Shown: positions 34,568-45,993, counted from the first letter of the stretch. The stretch: 64,000 nt of DNA from Cystobasidiopsis lactophilus (GCA_001599975.1 BCIO01000002.1:868001-932000); one strand, 5' to 3'. A program made the numbers and translations. Notes: generated by a model from the letters alone, not told the origin.

Positions 34568-35170
34568 TCAAAACACAACGTCCGGGACGTTCAACCCGAC
34601 ATCTTGCCAGCCATTGAAGCCAAAGCGGAAGCGCACGCCCGGTCTCTTGCGGAAGGAGTGAATGGTCTTGATGTCGCTGCTGGCGCCACTCTGGACCAAC
34701 GATAGCACTCGAAGATTAGGGAGATGCGCTGGATCCGCGAGCGCGGCTTCGAGGTTGGGGGTCTTGAAGTCTAAGGCGAGTCGAAGGTCGCTCCGAAAGT
34801 AAGGGAAGGAGAGCGTAGGGGCGCAAGCAATGGTGAACTCTTCGATCGATGGCGGCAAGTGATCCGAAGCTACACAGTCGCAGAAGAGATCGAAGCTGAT
34901 GGCAGCGGCTTGGCAAGTCAAGCGCAGCGAACGGAGGAAGGTCATCGAACCGAAGAGGTCGGCGATGTCGTCGACATCGATGGCGAAGAGAAGGAGGTCC
35001 AAACGCTCCAGGGCATTCGACTGATCCAGTTTGTCCCGAACTGGCCACCGTTCCTGGCCACTACACGGCACCACGCTGAGCCCGCGAAGAGAAGAAGCGA
35101 GCAGCATGTTTTCGGCGCCTCGCGTATCCACATGGTCGAGTCGCAGGGCTGGAAAACACTCGGGTCGCAT
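34568..35170 (-). pseudogene. F-box/LRR-like paralog A, 5'-truncated
   Basis: An open frame of 200 codons from ATG 35170 (MRPECFPALRLDHVD). It aligns with the second half only of paralogs B and C: LLASSLRGLSVV, then FGSMTFLRSLRLT and LPPSIEEFTIAC. It ends with the shared C-terminal signature IHSFRKRPGVRFRFGFNGW followed by NVPDVVF and TGA. No F-box lies upstream: the homology begins right after the stop codon of paralog B. It therefore looks like the 3' remnant of a tandem duplicate. The frame is intact, so it may be transcribed as a shorter protein or be a read-through exon, but without a known promoter. An uncertain case, called a truncated copy. Confidence 0.6.
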
Positions 35171-35205
35171 CGCTTGCACTCGGTGGCGATCGCCCGTGCC
35201 CAGCT

Positions 35206-36478
35206 TCAAAATAAGACATCTGGAGCCTCCCAGCCAAACTCTTGCCAATTGTCAAAGCCAAACATCAACTGAAGGCCTGGTCTCTTGCTGAAGGAATGGA
35301 TTGATTTGGCGGGGAGCACCTCTTTGGGGCAGTGAATCTTCCGACGCCCCCGCCCCCCAAGTACCCAATCGTAGCCAGGGACATCATAGGTGGCGTAGCC
35401 GAGAATAGAAAGTTCTTTCAAGCTGGGAGCCAAAGCAGCATCCGAAAAGTCGACAAGGGGCGCTGGCCGTTTCCAGGGTGGTTGAAACTTTGCGGTGTTG
35501 ACCGAAAGAGTGTGCACGGAATTGGGGAGATTGTGGGCTACTAGCTGGCAGAATTCGTCCCAGTCGAACAACTCGAAAGTGAGCCGCAGAACGCGCAAAG
35601 AATGGTTGGACAAATCGTAAAAATGGCGGTATACTGTCGTGGAAATTTCCAAGTGCTCCACCTGAAGGACTGAACTTATCAGCTCATCCCACAGGTCCGC
35701 TTGCTTAAAGACAAGGCGTCGGAGGGAAGGGGACAGCAGCGTGTTGCCTGGCTCCAAGTTGTAGACGTTTGTAAGCGAAAGGGAGCTGAGCTGGAGAGCC
35801 TTGACGTTGCTGGCACTGCCGACGCCTGGACTGTCACTAGCAAACCAGAAGTCGGCCAGGTGCACAGATACCAGACTTGGGAAGCGGGCCAGCGGTTGGA
35901 AAGTGTCGAACGGGTAGGAAAAGGAAGAATGGGGCTCGCCCGATTGGCAGACGTGTCTAAACGGGCAGACGTGTCTAAAAGAGAACGTTGTCAAGACTGG
36001 CAGTCCAATCGCATGTGTTGACTGGGCCGCGTGCAACTCGCGTGAGCTTAGGTCCTAGAAACAAGAGCGTGATCAAGAAGCCCACCTTGAAAAACAGCTC
36101 CAGCATGTTTTCGTCCGCAGAGATGTGGAGCCATTCCAAGCGCTGGAGGCTTGATAAGATGGGCAATATCGCCGGCATAATTTCACTGTAGATGTCGAAG
36201 TCCTCCGCTTCAACTTCAGGATTGAGTGTTGTCCGGAAGCCCTTGACCAGATTGGCCAACTCATAGCCCGATGGGCCTTGGAAGGTGCGAGTCAATCTCT
36301 CCACCAGTCGGCCGTCATAGGGGCGGGTCTGCTCCAGCAATCTGATGGAGGAGTACAGCCGAATGCGCACCGCACGCAGGGTGGCTCGGGACAGGAAAGC
36401 CAGCGCTTGTTTTGGAGCGTCCAGGCTCTCGATGATCTTTTCGATGACTTCAAGGGGCAGGTGAGCTTTTTTAGGCAT
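35206..36478 (-). CDS. F-box/LRR-like protein, paralog B
   Basis: From ATG 36478: MPKKAHLPLEVIEKIIESLD (F-box-like L-P-x-E-[VI]-[IV]-x-K-I-I), LSRATLRAVRIRLYSSIRL (second F-box helices), then irregular leucine-rich segments (LLSPSLRRLVF, HLEISTT, HSLRVLRLTFE). It ends SIHSFSKRPGLQLMFGFDNW then PDVLF at TGA 35206. One short intron in the middle (donor AAG-GTGGGC near 36090) links the two frames. F-box proteins recruit substrates to SKP1-CUL1 ligases; here that is inference from the fold. Identity with paralog C is clear at both ends and lower in the middle. Confidence 0.65.
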
Positions 36479-36822
36479 CGACTTTAGCTGCCAGTGGCCG
36501 GGAAGACAGGGAGTGGCGAGCAGGAGAGAGGGGCGGACCGGGCTGCAGGAAGAAGAGTGGCAAATTTCGTTTCGAAGGCTCGTGCAGAGGCTTCCACCTT
36601 GTGGTGCAACAGGCATGGAGCTAGAGTGCCAAAGTAGTCACATTAAAACGCTCAAATCTCCTCGTAGGGGCCGAGTCGCAGAGCAGAGCCTTGCGACCGA
36701 AGCACCGAAGCCCTCCCTATGCCCAGCTCCTAAAATGCCAAGTGCTTGACCCTCCTCGCCCAACATTTGCCCAACGACTGTCGCCTTCAAGCCCCGCCGA
36801 AGTTTAAAAGTCCGTACTAGCA
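36479..36822. other. intergenic between F-box paralogs C and B
   Basis: 344 bp, no gene supported. It should hold the promoter of paralog B. Confidence 0.35.
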
Positions 36823-38031
36823 TCAGAACACGACGTCCGGGCTCTCCAATTCAAACTCTTCCCATCCTTTGAACCCAAGGGAGAACCGCAATCCCGGCCT
36901 TTCGCTGAACGAGTGAATGCTTGTGAGGCCTTGCGAAACGGCCAATGGACTCGAAACAGGGAGCAGCGAGAGCTTTTGGAGATTCGGGAGGAAGTTGGGA
37001 TTTGAGAAGTCGAGCTTGGGTTTGTCGAGGACAGGAAAGAAGTGGGCGGGATCTTCACCCGGTGGAAGTGAGCCGTTCGGATTGGACGCGTAGCATTTGA
37101 TAGTGAGCTCTTCGACTGCTGGTGGGACGAAAGGGGATGTCAGGTAGGCGCAAAAATTGTTCCAGCTGACATTGTTGAAAGTCAACCGCAGGATCCGAAG
37201 GTGGGCCAGGTTTCCGAGGTAAGGGACGGCGTCGCGCTTCCATAGGTACCACCTGAGGACGAGGTCCAAATGCTCCAAGCGCTCCAGCCGCTCTAGTTGT
37301 GGCCAGATGGGCCTGGTTTCCGACCAGACGAGGTGGAACGCGTCAAACCGCCGCAACGAAGGCGATAGGAGTAAGATATCAGGGTCAAGTGTGGCCACGG
37401 AGTAGAGGTGCAAATTGCGGAAAGAGAAAGGTTGGGCCTGGCGTACTCGCTCGCGGTCGCCCGGCAATTCCGAAAATGTGATGCTTCTGAAGAAAAGCGT
37501 TTCAATGGCCGGAGAGAGGGCGATGAAGTCCAAAAGTTGACAGTATGAAATGCCGGAGCCGATCGGATTGAGATGGAATGCCAGGAGCTTTAAGGATGGC
37601 AGCCGACCCTGAAAGTTTTGTCGAAGCTGCCGCCTTGGTCAGTTCATCCGTGAGCAATGCACAGGCAAACGAGCTCACCAACGTCGCTAGGCTGAACAAA
37701 GCTTTGTTCGAGCAATACCTTAGATTCAGGTTGTCCAAACGCTGGCATTGGTCCAGGATGAAGACAGCCCTCTCATGCAATGTGGCTTCACGGTGACGAA
37801 ATTCAAGAGTCAAGTCCCGAATCAGGAGTGTCAGAGATGGCTGCTCTTCAAGCGTCCTCATCAGTTGATGATTGGCTTCCGTCAGGCCTCGCGTCAAGTG
37901 GACCGTCCTGTAGAGCCGGGCGCGCATCGGATGCAAGTAGGCTTTGCAGAGGAACTTGAGCGCATCCTTCGGATCGTCGAGGAGACCTATGATCTTGCTG
38001 ACCAGCTCAACAGGAAGGTGGAGCTGGGCCA
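36823..38031 (-). CDS. F-box/LRR-like protein, paralog C
   Basis: From ATG 38031: MAQLHLPVELVSKIIGLLDD then LKFLCKAYLHPMRARLYRTV, an F-box-like start matching paralog B. A first exon to about 37640 and a second exon from about 37533 (FIALSPAIETLFFRS, LLSPSLRRFD, LEHLDLVLRWY, LRILRLTFNN, PAVEELTIKC) form LRR-like segments. It ends SIHSFSERPGLRFSLGFKGW then PDVVF, TGA 36823. The 3' end of the coding sequence, including the stop region, is nearly identical to that of paralog A (CATCA-AACAC-ACGTCCGGG on the plus strand), showing recent common ancestry of A and C there. Function is inferred from the F-box only. Confidence 0.65.
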
Positions 38032-38842
38032 TCGAGTTGACCGAGATCTGGCTGGAAAAGCGGCAAATGCGGACACAGCGTTGGCTTTGAGGCGCAAACG
38101 GGCGCCTACTTCCTGCACAGAGGTTGAATAAAGGGTTCAGACACGCCAAAGTCAACATCGAACCTGAAGTTGAGCCTTCAAATGACGGTCCGAGGGCAAG
38201 AGGTGGCAACACCTCTCTCGCGCTGACGGCGAACTTGGCCTGTTGTGGTTGCACTTGCACTTGCTTTTCTACACCCTCCCAAGTGTGTCTGAGTGGCTGG
38301 AACGCGCCGAGCTGCGAAACATGGCTCTCTCCTGCGAAGCGTCCCTTTGTCCCGCCTGCCTCACCCAGGTCCGAACGCCTTCTTCTGTCTCACACCCACC
38401 TCCGTCTGTTCCCTCTTGAGGGTGCCCTGATCCTTGCCTGGCGTTCAAAATGAAGTGGAGGCTATGATCCTGGCTTCCGGCGAACGAGGATGGCTCCGAG
38501 CTCTGATGGCTCCAAGCCCTGCCCGACTCTGTTAACATTCTTCTCTGACCATCTTCCTTTAGTCATCGGGTCTGTTCTCGTCTCTCCTATGCTGTGCACT
38601 GCTCGTAGGCTCAAGGCGCGGACGAGGAGCAGGTTGGGGATAGCTACAATCTGGCTCATCTATGCGTTGGCGCTCTTGCTCTTCCGGCTTTGCCTCAGGA
38701 AGGAACTGGCCATTGGCGCTCCCTCGACGTACTTTTGGTTCTTGGCCGGGTTCTGCCTGCGTTCGTCTCCTCGTTCTCCCTTCATCAAGTTGGACGCGAA
38801 GCCTGATGGGAAGTTTGAGGCGCAACAGTTCCTCGAGATTGC
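38032..38842. other. intergenic with one possible membrane-protein frame
   Basis: A plus-strand frame from ATG 38490 (MAPSSDGSKPCPTLL) includes a hydrophobic span GIATIWLIYALALLLFRLCL and runs into the coiled-coil gene in another frame. It could be a small gene or a 5' exon of that gene, but no splice junction joins them convincingly. The left part has no feature. Confidence 0.3.
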
Positions 38843-40263
38843 ATGCCGAGACCAGACGACGAAGAGGCCTGGAGGATCAAGCGGGCCAAGTCTATGGCTT
38901 CCAAGACCATGTCCGACGAGCGCAAGCGGGCCATGGCGATGGAGAAGCAACAGACCGAGGAGCTCCGGAGGGACCGGGCTCGGCAGATGGCCTTGCAAGC
39001 CGGCCGAGAAGATCCCCGGCAGTGGCAAACGCTGCACTCCAAGGAGTCTGAAGAGAGGCCTCCGAGGCGCCGGGATGAGGAGGAGGAGGAGGACTTTGAA
39101 GACGAGGACGAGGATGAGGAAGATCCCAGAACGCAAGTTGTCCGCGGCTTCTCGGCGCCCAGGACCAAGCTGGTCCAAGCCTCTTCCAAGTTTGCCGCCA
39201 CAACTTCTCCCGGAGGAGGTGGCGGCGGAGGGGCCTTGCCTTGGGGCAAGAAGCTCAACTCTTCCCCGGCGCCACAGCTGGCCGACGACTCCCCTCGATC
39301 TCGGCCGCCTCTAAGGAGGATGTCGATGCTCAGCAATATGTTCAACCGCAAAGACCAAGAAGCGAGGGAAAGGAAAGCCGCCAAGAAGGAGGCGAAGGCG
39401 GCTAGGAAGGCGTGGGAGAGGGAGGAGGAAGCTCGGATGAGGGAGGAGGAGCAGCTCGAGATTGAAGCCGAGCAACGAGCTAAGGAAGCCGAACTGGAAG
39501 AACGGGTGTGTTCGTCCTTCAGCCATATCTTACCCGAAAAGGCTCACGAAGACGCGACGGCAGGAAATGGCTCTGGCGCAAGAGAGGAAGCGGCTCAAGA
39601 TGGCTCGTCAGCGCGAGAAGCAGCGCCAGCAAGAGACTTACGATGTTCTCGAGGCTGCGCAAAGGGAAAAGGAGATCGCCGCCCAAATGGCTGAAGAGGC
39701 GATGGAGCGACAGATGGAGCTGGAAGAGCACGCTCGGGCAATGGAGAAGCGCCGGCGAAGGGAAGAGAGGCAGAGGATGGAAGAGGAGCACCAAGCGCAG
39801 CAAGAAGCGTACGAGCAGGAGATGAGGATGCGCCAGGAGCAAGAGCGGAGACAGCACTACGCCCGCCAGCAGGAGCAACAGCAAATGTCAGCTTATGCCC
39901 GAACGCCTCAGATGATGATGAGGTAAACTACCTTTCTGCACTATTGGAACATACAAGCTGAGAGTTGTTTGCCTTTAGACCTCAGATGCAACCGAGTGAG
40001 TTGCTTGCAAAACCTGTTTTATTCTCTAAATGTCCCTCAAATATTGCAACGCCCAGGTATGCAGCAGATGTACGCACAGCAGCGTAAGTTGTCCCGTCTT
40101 GTTATTGAAAGCGGACATTGGCTGATATCGGCCTTCTGGCGACACTACAGAATACGCGCAGCAGCAGAGCATGGCCCGATCGATGCAGCCTCAGTACATG
40201 CAGCAGCGTCCCGCCTATGTTCAATATCCACAGCAGATGTATCAGCGGCCTTATGGCTACTAG
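38843..40263 (+). CDS. charged coiled-coil protein with Q/M/Y-rich tail
   Basis: Family not recognised. From ATG 38843 (MPRPDDEEAWRIKRAKSM) the product is almost wholly helical and charged: an acidic run (about residues 75-95), a glycine run (GGGGGGG), a short SMLSNMFNRKD segment, then a long E/R/K coiled coil. A 58-nt intron joins LEER to EMALAQERKRLKMARQREK, and the coiled coil continues to about 39880. The end is built from three or four very short exons rich in Q, M and Y (QMMMR, PQMQP, MQQMYAQQ, YMQQRPAYVQYPQQMYQ), ending RPYGY at TAG 40263. Such tails are low-complexity and may phase-separate or bind actin or RNA; no evidence decides this. Length about 430 aa. Confidence 0.6.
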
Positions 40264-40387
40264 CTGCAAGCAGCACTCGCTCGCTCCTATCAAAAGTAAA
40301 ACCTTATCATCGCTTCATGTGGGCAACAAGAATGGCTTTGTGTAGATGTATAGATTCGCATCTCTTCATTTGGGCTATCAAGGACGC

Positions 40388-42331
40388 TCAACGCCACAAG
40401 CCCCAAATTCCCTTCTTCTTGGGCTCCGGAGTGGCCGTCTGTTGAACAGCTGGTGCCTCAGCCATCTCAACATCCGCTTTCACAGCCTCCACCACTGCTT
40501 TTGCTGCTGGCGCTTTGAACGCAGGCGGAGCTCCGCTGGCACGGGCGGCAATCTCTGGCAATCCTAGCTCGGTGACATAGTTGAAAGAGATGTCAAAGAC
40601 GACCGCCTTGGGCGACTTGGTCTCGCTGAGCGACAGGGACGAGAGGTGCGCCTCTGGAGAAGCGGTCTCCGGTGAAGTCGTGAGCTGATACCACGCCTTG
40701 ATGATGTCCTCGCGCTGGGTGAGCAGACTTGCTTCCAAGCTGGCCAAGTCCTCCGTCGTCACTGGCGGAAAGTCCTCGCTCGTGTCTTCGTGCGGGATTT
40801 CGAGTGAAAGTGCCGAGCGAGCCTGGCGGTGGTAAAGAGAGGCGTGATCGTTAATTAAAGCCGCCTTGTCGTGCGACTTGAGGATGTTGTACACCATAGC
40901 CAAAAAGTAGCATCTGTTTCGAGTCCTGATGAGTCTAGAATCGAGGCACTCAAGACAAAATGATCGTACTTTTGAGTCCTAGCAAACTCGATCTGCGTCT
41001 CGATCTGCGCGGAGACCTCCAAATCGGCCTCCACCAAGCCTAAGTCCCGCAGCTGCTCGTAGCTGGCCATAATGCCCTCCAGCAACTTTATCGTCGTCGC
41101 CAAGCTCCTCGCCTGCCTCTTGACAGACACCTTTGCTGGCCGGGTCTGAGGGTTGGCCTTGGTCGTGAGCTTTTGCTTCGTCTTCTTGATGAACTCCATA
41201 TCCCGGGTGATGCGTGCTTTCAGAAAACGAAACAAAATGAAGTCGTGGGCCTGCTTCAGCGGGACGGAGGCCTCTTGGAAACGAGCTGAGCGAGAGCGAT
41301 CCAGGGCCACCTGCAGATCTGTGAGCTGCCGAGGTCATCTTCGAATTTACGGCGGAACAGCGCTCACAGCGTTATCCTCAACCAAACGACGGGCAAGATC
41401 TTCTGCCTGGCCAAGAGCTGTCACCTTCTTCTCAAGTGCGGTGAGCGACAGAGTGTCCGGCAGGGCTATCGCCTGCGCCACGGCCTTGGCGAGGGAAGGC
41501 GTGGTGATGTTGATCGTCTGAGACTTCCACTTGTACTGGGTTTGGAACTGGGAAGCGGCGGAGGCGAGCTGCCCTAGGTCCCGGGTGAGGTCCTGCACTT
41601 GCGGCTCGACTTCAGAATCGGCTCCGGGCGTGCGGCTGCCTGCCCGGTGCGAGACGATGCGCAGCATTTGCTCCACGTCTTCGAGCTGCTCGTAGGCAAA
41701 GCCCTGGCTGGACACCAGAGGCGACTTTTGCGAGATGGGGTTGAGCAGGCGCTTCGCGTTGTTTAAAGGCGCAAACGCGAGGTCAGCCGATTTGGCGTCG
41801 CTCTTTTCGAAGAAGACGCTGCCTTGCAAGTAGAGTCGGTAAGCTGCTGCTTCGGACAGCGACAGCACGGGAGCCTTGTTCTGCCGGAGCAGCGATTCGA
41901 GCAGAGTGGCATGCGCCAGCGCTTTTTTCAGCCTTTGGACTAAACGCTGCCGGGTCTGCGACTTGGACGTGACAGTTTTCGAGGTCGCGATCTGAGACTT
42001 GAGTTCTTGTGCGGTCGCCCAGCTGCGCTCGGCCTCGTTCAGCACTAGCAGGTAGTGCCTACGTCCGTGCCAAAAAAGTCAAGTCAGACGACCCGTCCCA
42101 GAGGGCTTTTTGAAGAGCTTTGGCCCACCTGTTATCGACTTTGTCATCCACACTAACCTGCTTCTTGGTGAACTGCTTGTTTCGCTTGCTCTTTTGCTGC
42201 AGGTTGGTGGCCTTTCTCAGCTTGGAGACTTGCGCCGCGCAATGGTGCGCATATTTCGAGTAGTCCGCGTTGTTCAGGCCGTACGTCGCCCGTCCGCTGC
42301 TGATGGTGTGGAAGAGGTTGAAGCTGCTCAT
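40388..42331 (-). CDS. SRP68: signal recognition particle subunit SRP68
   Basis: The largest SRP protein, binding 7SL RNA and SRP72 in the cytosol. From ATG 42331: MSSFNLFHTISSGRATYGLN, NADYSKYAHHCAAQVSKLRK (family H/YGLR-x-x-DYxRYRxYCxxRLxRLRK), KRNKQFTKKQVSVDDKVDNR. An intron is followed by YLLVLNEAERSWATAQELKS, LKKALAHATLLESLL and AAAYRLYLQGSVFFEKSDAK, all in the order of SRP68. The C-terminus has VVFDISFNYV and ends GIWGLWR, the remnant of the family GxxGLFG tail, at 40388. About five introns. Total about 590 aa, close to other fungal members. Confidence 0.88.
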
Positions 42332-42680
42332 CGTTGACAGAGCTCTCGGCGGCGCGAGGGCAAGGTCTCCTTGGAGCCTGGCTCAAGCCAAAAAGTCACA
42401 AAATTGTGGTGCGACTTCGGGGCCTCTATTTGGGTGCTTTCAACATTCAAAGTTTCTGTGGAAGATGTGTGTGGAAGCACCATGCGCCAGGGAGGCAGTC
42501 AATGACTCGAAATTCTGTCCTGCGCGCCCTCCAAGTTGCCACCTTGCGATATTCGACGCCCCCTTGATGCCCTTTCCCCCGCTCTTTGGACAGATCGCGA
42601 CAAAACATCTGAACATAGTCCGGTCTTAGTCTTCATTTTATTCATCCTGGAAGCGAAGAGTCTCACTCGACCTGTGCATA
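42332..42680. other. intergenic, SRP68 promoter
   Basis: 349 bp between the SRP68 start and the end of F-box-like gene D. A word ACAAAATTGTGGTGCGAC at about 42409-42426 resembles a longer motif before ELP1 and near LIP2. No gene seen. Confidence 0.35.
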
Positions 42681-44249
42681 TCAAATGTTGGGGGTGGCCG
42701 GGTTCTGAGTGCCAGCCACTGAGAGGGCGGAGGCTTGTTTGACAGCGGTAATGGTGAATTCGTGATAGCCGGAGAAGTTAGAAGGTTCGTGACTGAGCGT
42801 GAAAGCTGGAGAAGTGGTGCAGAACTGCTCAATGTTGGCCTGAACGGTGGTATCGCTCGACACTGGGTTGGCCATGTATCCAATATCGACGGACTGGAGG
42901 CTTTGTGGGGCGTCGTAGGAATAAGGGAGCTGAAAATGATGCGCAATCTCTTCCATCAGCCCCACGAGGTGGGCTTTGTTTCGGTCGGCGTCAATCTTCA
43001 GGTGTTTGACGGTGCCAGGCAAATCAAGTAAAAACCGCCGGAAGTCTCGGCGCACTGCCTCTGCTCCACCTGATGTGATGAACATGTATGAGATTTGGGT
43101 TACACTTGTCCAACTTTTGAGATCACGCCAGTAGTCGGGTCGGTGGTCCGCAACATTGCGAAGATCGGCGATGGCCAGATAGCGTGCAGGCCAAAGTTGC
43201 TTTAAGAACGGTGGCGAATGGCTCATTCGTCCCAGTCGAACCTGAATAGAGGTGTTCGACGAGCTTGGAAAATGTTGGTGAAGTGCGACCAAATCTTGTG
43301 GACAGGCCGAGACGTGGTCCAGACACCAGATCAAGTCTCTTCTCCGCAGAGTGACCCAAAAGGAGCTACCAGGGCCGCTGAGTTGACAATTGAGGTCTGG
43401 CTTCTCGCTCAAGCCTTCCAGCAGGTCGGCGGCCGACGTGGTCAAGGAATAAAGTCGAGGCATCAAGGAGAAATGGCGAAGCCGGATGTCGTCATATAGA
43501 ACGGCCGGGATTCTTTTGAGCGGCACAAAGAGGGAGGTGACATGGCGCCAAGGAAATTCTGAGATCCGATACATGTCGAGGTCGACGTTTTCCAGATTCT
43601 CGTCCGCACGCTTCTGAACGTTCCAGTCCATGAATGACAAGCGAATGTCAACATCAAGGTCCACCTTTTGCCTTGCAACTACAACGTCGCTTGCGATTTG
43701 CCGCACCTCATCAAATGCGGTTCCCCCGACCACAAAATCAAGTTCCAAGAGTTGAACGAAGGGAAAGATCCGATCAAAGGCCGCACTCGCAGCCTGAATG
43801 GAACGACAACAATCGACTGTGATAGCGCTTTGCAAGCCAACGTGCTTGTAGGCGGCGCGGTAGACAGCTTGCTGGAGGCGCGAGTGCAAGGCAGCGAAGG
43901 AAATGAGGTTCAATGCGGGAGAGTGGTGTTCATCCGTGATGGCCCAGGAAAGATCCTCTCCTTGCCTTCGAGCAGCTTTGAAAGCAAGGAAGCATTCGGG
44001 ATCACAGCACCAGTTGAAGATTTCGCTGAGGATTTCTGGCGGCAAGTCGACCAGAGTCAAGGCCTGTTGGAGCCGGTGAGCTTTGTTCCGTCGCGCAGCA
44101 TAGCCTCAAGACACAAGATTACCATTGGAAGACACTCTCAAGACGGTGGCGCGCTTGACTGGAGCAGAACAAAAGGCGAAGCTCACTTTTCGGGGCTGCC
44201 AGCTGGCTCGCGAGTGGGTGGCGCTCAGACGTGGTCCGGCAAAGCTCAT
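42681..44249 (-). CDS. F-box-like protein D
   Basis: The main exon has LTLVDLPPEILSEIFNWC (F-box helix 1) and continues as one open frame to TGA 42681 with LRR-like blocks (IFPFVQLLELDF, FPWRHVTSLFV, FLLDLPGTVKHLKID). The frame lacks its own ATG. The best model uses ATG 44249 (MSFAGPRLSATHSR) and an intron with donor GTGAGC and acceptor CCAACAG at about 44064, both phase 0. That intron would be about 120 nt, long for this genome, so the first exon is uncertain. It is related to gene E next door: FPW-x-x-V-x-S-L, DLRN with D-x-W, and FL-x-x-LP share order and spacing. About 470 aa. Confidence 0.6.
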
Positions 44250-44580
44250 GCTGCTCTCATGACGAACAGACACCGAGAGAATGAGTATGCCATGCAGAGT
44301 GACACGATTTCAATGCTTATGAGGGAACGGCAGTTTGTCCGCGGCCTGCAAACGAGCACCTTCTGCTGTACTCCCGCAGTCCCAGGTGGCTCGCGCATCA
44401 CTCGGTATTTGGGGCAACAAAGGCCTGCGAAGACGGAATATCTGGTCAAAATCAAGGAGGTCAGACATGTGGGTCTGCCGCGCATAGCTACCCAGACTCA
44501 CAGCTCTGCATCGGCGCAGCAAGGCTGTAACCACCACTCACTCGGCTTGCTGATGCAAAGCATCTTGGACTGTTGTAAGC
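44250..44580. other. intergenic between F-box-like genes E and D
   Basis: 331 bp. Only a small open frame is present and no motif. It should contain the promoter of gene D. Confidence 0.35.
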
Positions 44581-45993
44581 TCAGTGAGCTAGCGAAGGAA
44601 GGAGAGGGCTAAGTTCAAGCGCACCGCGAATCACGCATGCCGAGACTTGGGCGTCACCGCGGCGAACGACGCTCGCACTCGCTATCTTGAGGAGCTGCTC
44701 TTTGATGCTGTCGACGGCGGCGCAATCAATTGAGTCGTCCACTTCACAACTGACTGATATCAATTGCAGCTTCTGCTGGAGGGCGGGAGGCAGCTGGTGC
44801 AGGGATGACACCAAAAGCGCCACAGTCGGGGCGAAGGAGAAGTGGTCGTTTTCGAGATCGATAGTAAGCGAGAGCAACTCGTCGGGCAGGCTGTGAAGGA
44901 AAGCGGCAACGTCTTGTTGTCGGAAGGCGAGGTCCAGCGGGTTCTTCCAATGCCAGAAGAGCCAAGGCGTTCGAAGTTGACGAAGACCGGCCCAAAAGGT
45001 ATCCGAAAAAGCGTGTGCATCGTTTCGAAGGTCGAGGATCCTCACAATGGACGCCGCCAACCCTTGTCCGGGCAGAACCGGAAACGCCCGCGTTTGACCA
45101 ATGATTGCGAGCGTGCAGGCGCTGACGCTTTGCAGAGCAAGCGCCGCACAAAGGTCTGGGAGGAATTGCGCAGCGCAGTGAAATGACCGCAAGGTCCACT
45201 GCTGGTCGTGACAGCTCATCCTCACCATGACTCTGCGCAAAGAGCTGGGCGGTGGTGCCTGCCGATTGAGAAGGAATGCTTGCGCATCAGAAGTCAGCCA
45301 GGTTTCCACCATTTTGAGATTGGTGGCCATCGACAGCAGTCGTGGCTGGATCGACTGCGGGATGAACGGCCGCGCATCAAGCCATGACAAGCTCTCCACT
45401 TGGTGCCACGGGAAGGTGTCCGAGAAAAGCGAGCCGCAGCTGGCCTCAGCGATCTGGGGAGACCGCGCGTACTCGAGGGTGCCGCTCTCGGAGGCGAACT
45501 TCACGTTGATCGTCGTCGGGAGGCGAAACTGGGACCGAATGCTTGAGATGAGTGTCACAACTTGGGCGACTTGGTCGTGCGGGTGCTTGTAGCCAAAGAA
45601 GATGGCTTTCAAGTGATGCATGGCTGGAGCAAGGCGAGTGAAGAAGTCTGAGGGCAGCGAGACTTCGCGCAGCACGGAGGACGAAGGAGCGTTGCTTGAT
45701 ACTTGGACGTAGCGAAAGACGACAGCATGGACAGGGCGGAAGCAAGAGTGAAGGCTGGCCAGAAGAATGATCCGCAAAGACTGCGCCAACGCCTGGACGC
45801 TCCAGCCGCCCTCTGAGCCTTCCTTCTCGCCACGGCGCCAGTTGAGCAGCACTTCAGTGCGCTCGTCGAAGCACAGATGCAGCACGCGCTCGATGATCTC
45901 CGCTGGCAAGTCTTGGAAGCGCTGTTGAGGGCCCAGTAAAACAACCCCGTCAGCGCTATTCAGGGTGATGCGGTGGGCATCACTGACCGGCAT
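44581..45993 (-). CDS. F-box-like protein E
   Basis: A single exon of 470 codons from ATG 45991-45993 (MPVSDAHRITLNS) to TGA 44581. The F-box-like start is RFQDLPAEIIERVLHLCFDE, then ILLASLHSCFRPVHAVVF. The body contains leucine-rich segments including FPWHQVESLSWL, ILDLRNDAHAFSDTFW, FLHSLPDELLSLTIDLEN and LQQKLQLISVSCEVDD. It is a paralog of gene D and not obviously of the A-B-C array, whose C-terminal signature it lacks. The gene is intronless in an intron-rich genome. The start lies only 155 bp from the divergent ARP5 start. Role as a ligase receptor is inferred. Confidence 0.65.
   Translation of the reverse strand: MPVSDAHRITLNSADGVVLLGPQQRFQDLPAEIIERVLHLCFDERTEVLLNWRRGEKEGSEGGWSVQALAQSLRIILLASLHSCFRPVHAVVFRYVQVSSNAPSSSVLREVSLPSDFFTRLAPAMHHLKAIFFGYKHPHDQVAQVVTLISSIRSQFRLPTTINVKFASESGTLEYARSPQIAEASCGSLFSDTFPWHQVESLSWLDARPFIPQSIQPRLLSMATNLKMVETWLTSDAQAFLLNRQAPPPSSLRRVMVRMSCHDQQWTLRSFHCAAQFLPDLCAALALQSVSACTLAIIGQTRAFPVLPGQGLAASIVRILDLRNDAHAFSDTFWAGLRQLRTPWLFWHWKNPLDLAFRQQDVAAFLHSLPDELLSLTIDLENDHFSFAPTVALLVSSLHQLPPALQQKLQLISVSCEVDDSIDCAAVDSIKEQLLKIASASVVRRGDAQVSACVIRGALELSPLLPSLAH

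Noticed and set aside
43668-44612. 314-codon plus-strand frame
   Set aside because: Antisense to F-box-like gene D, whose frame is supported by the F-box motif and paralogy with gene E.
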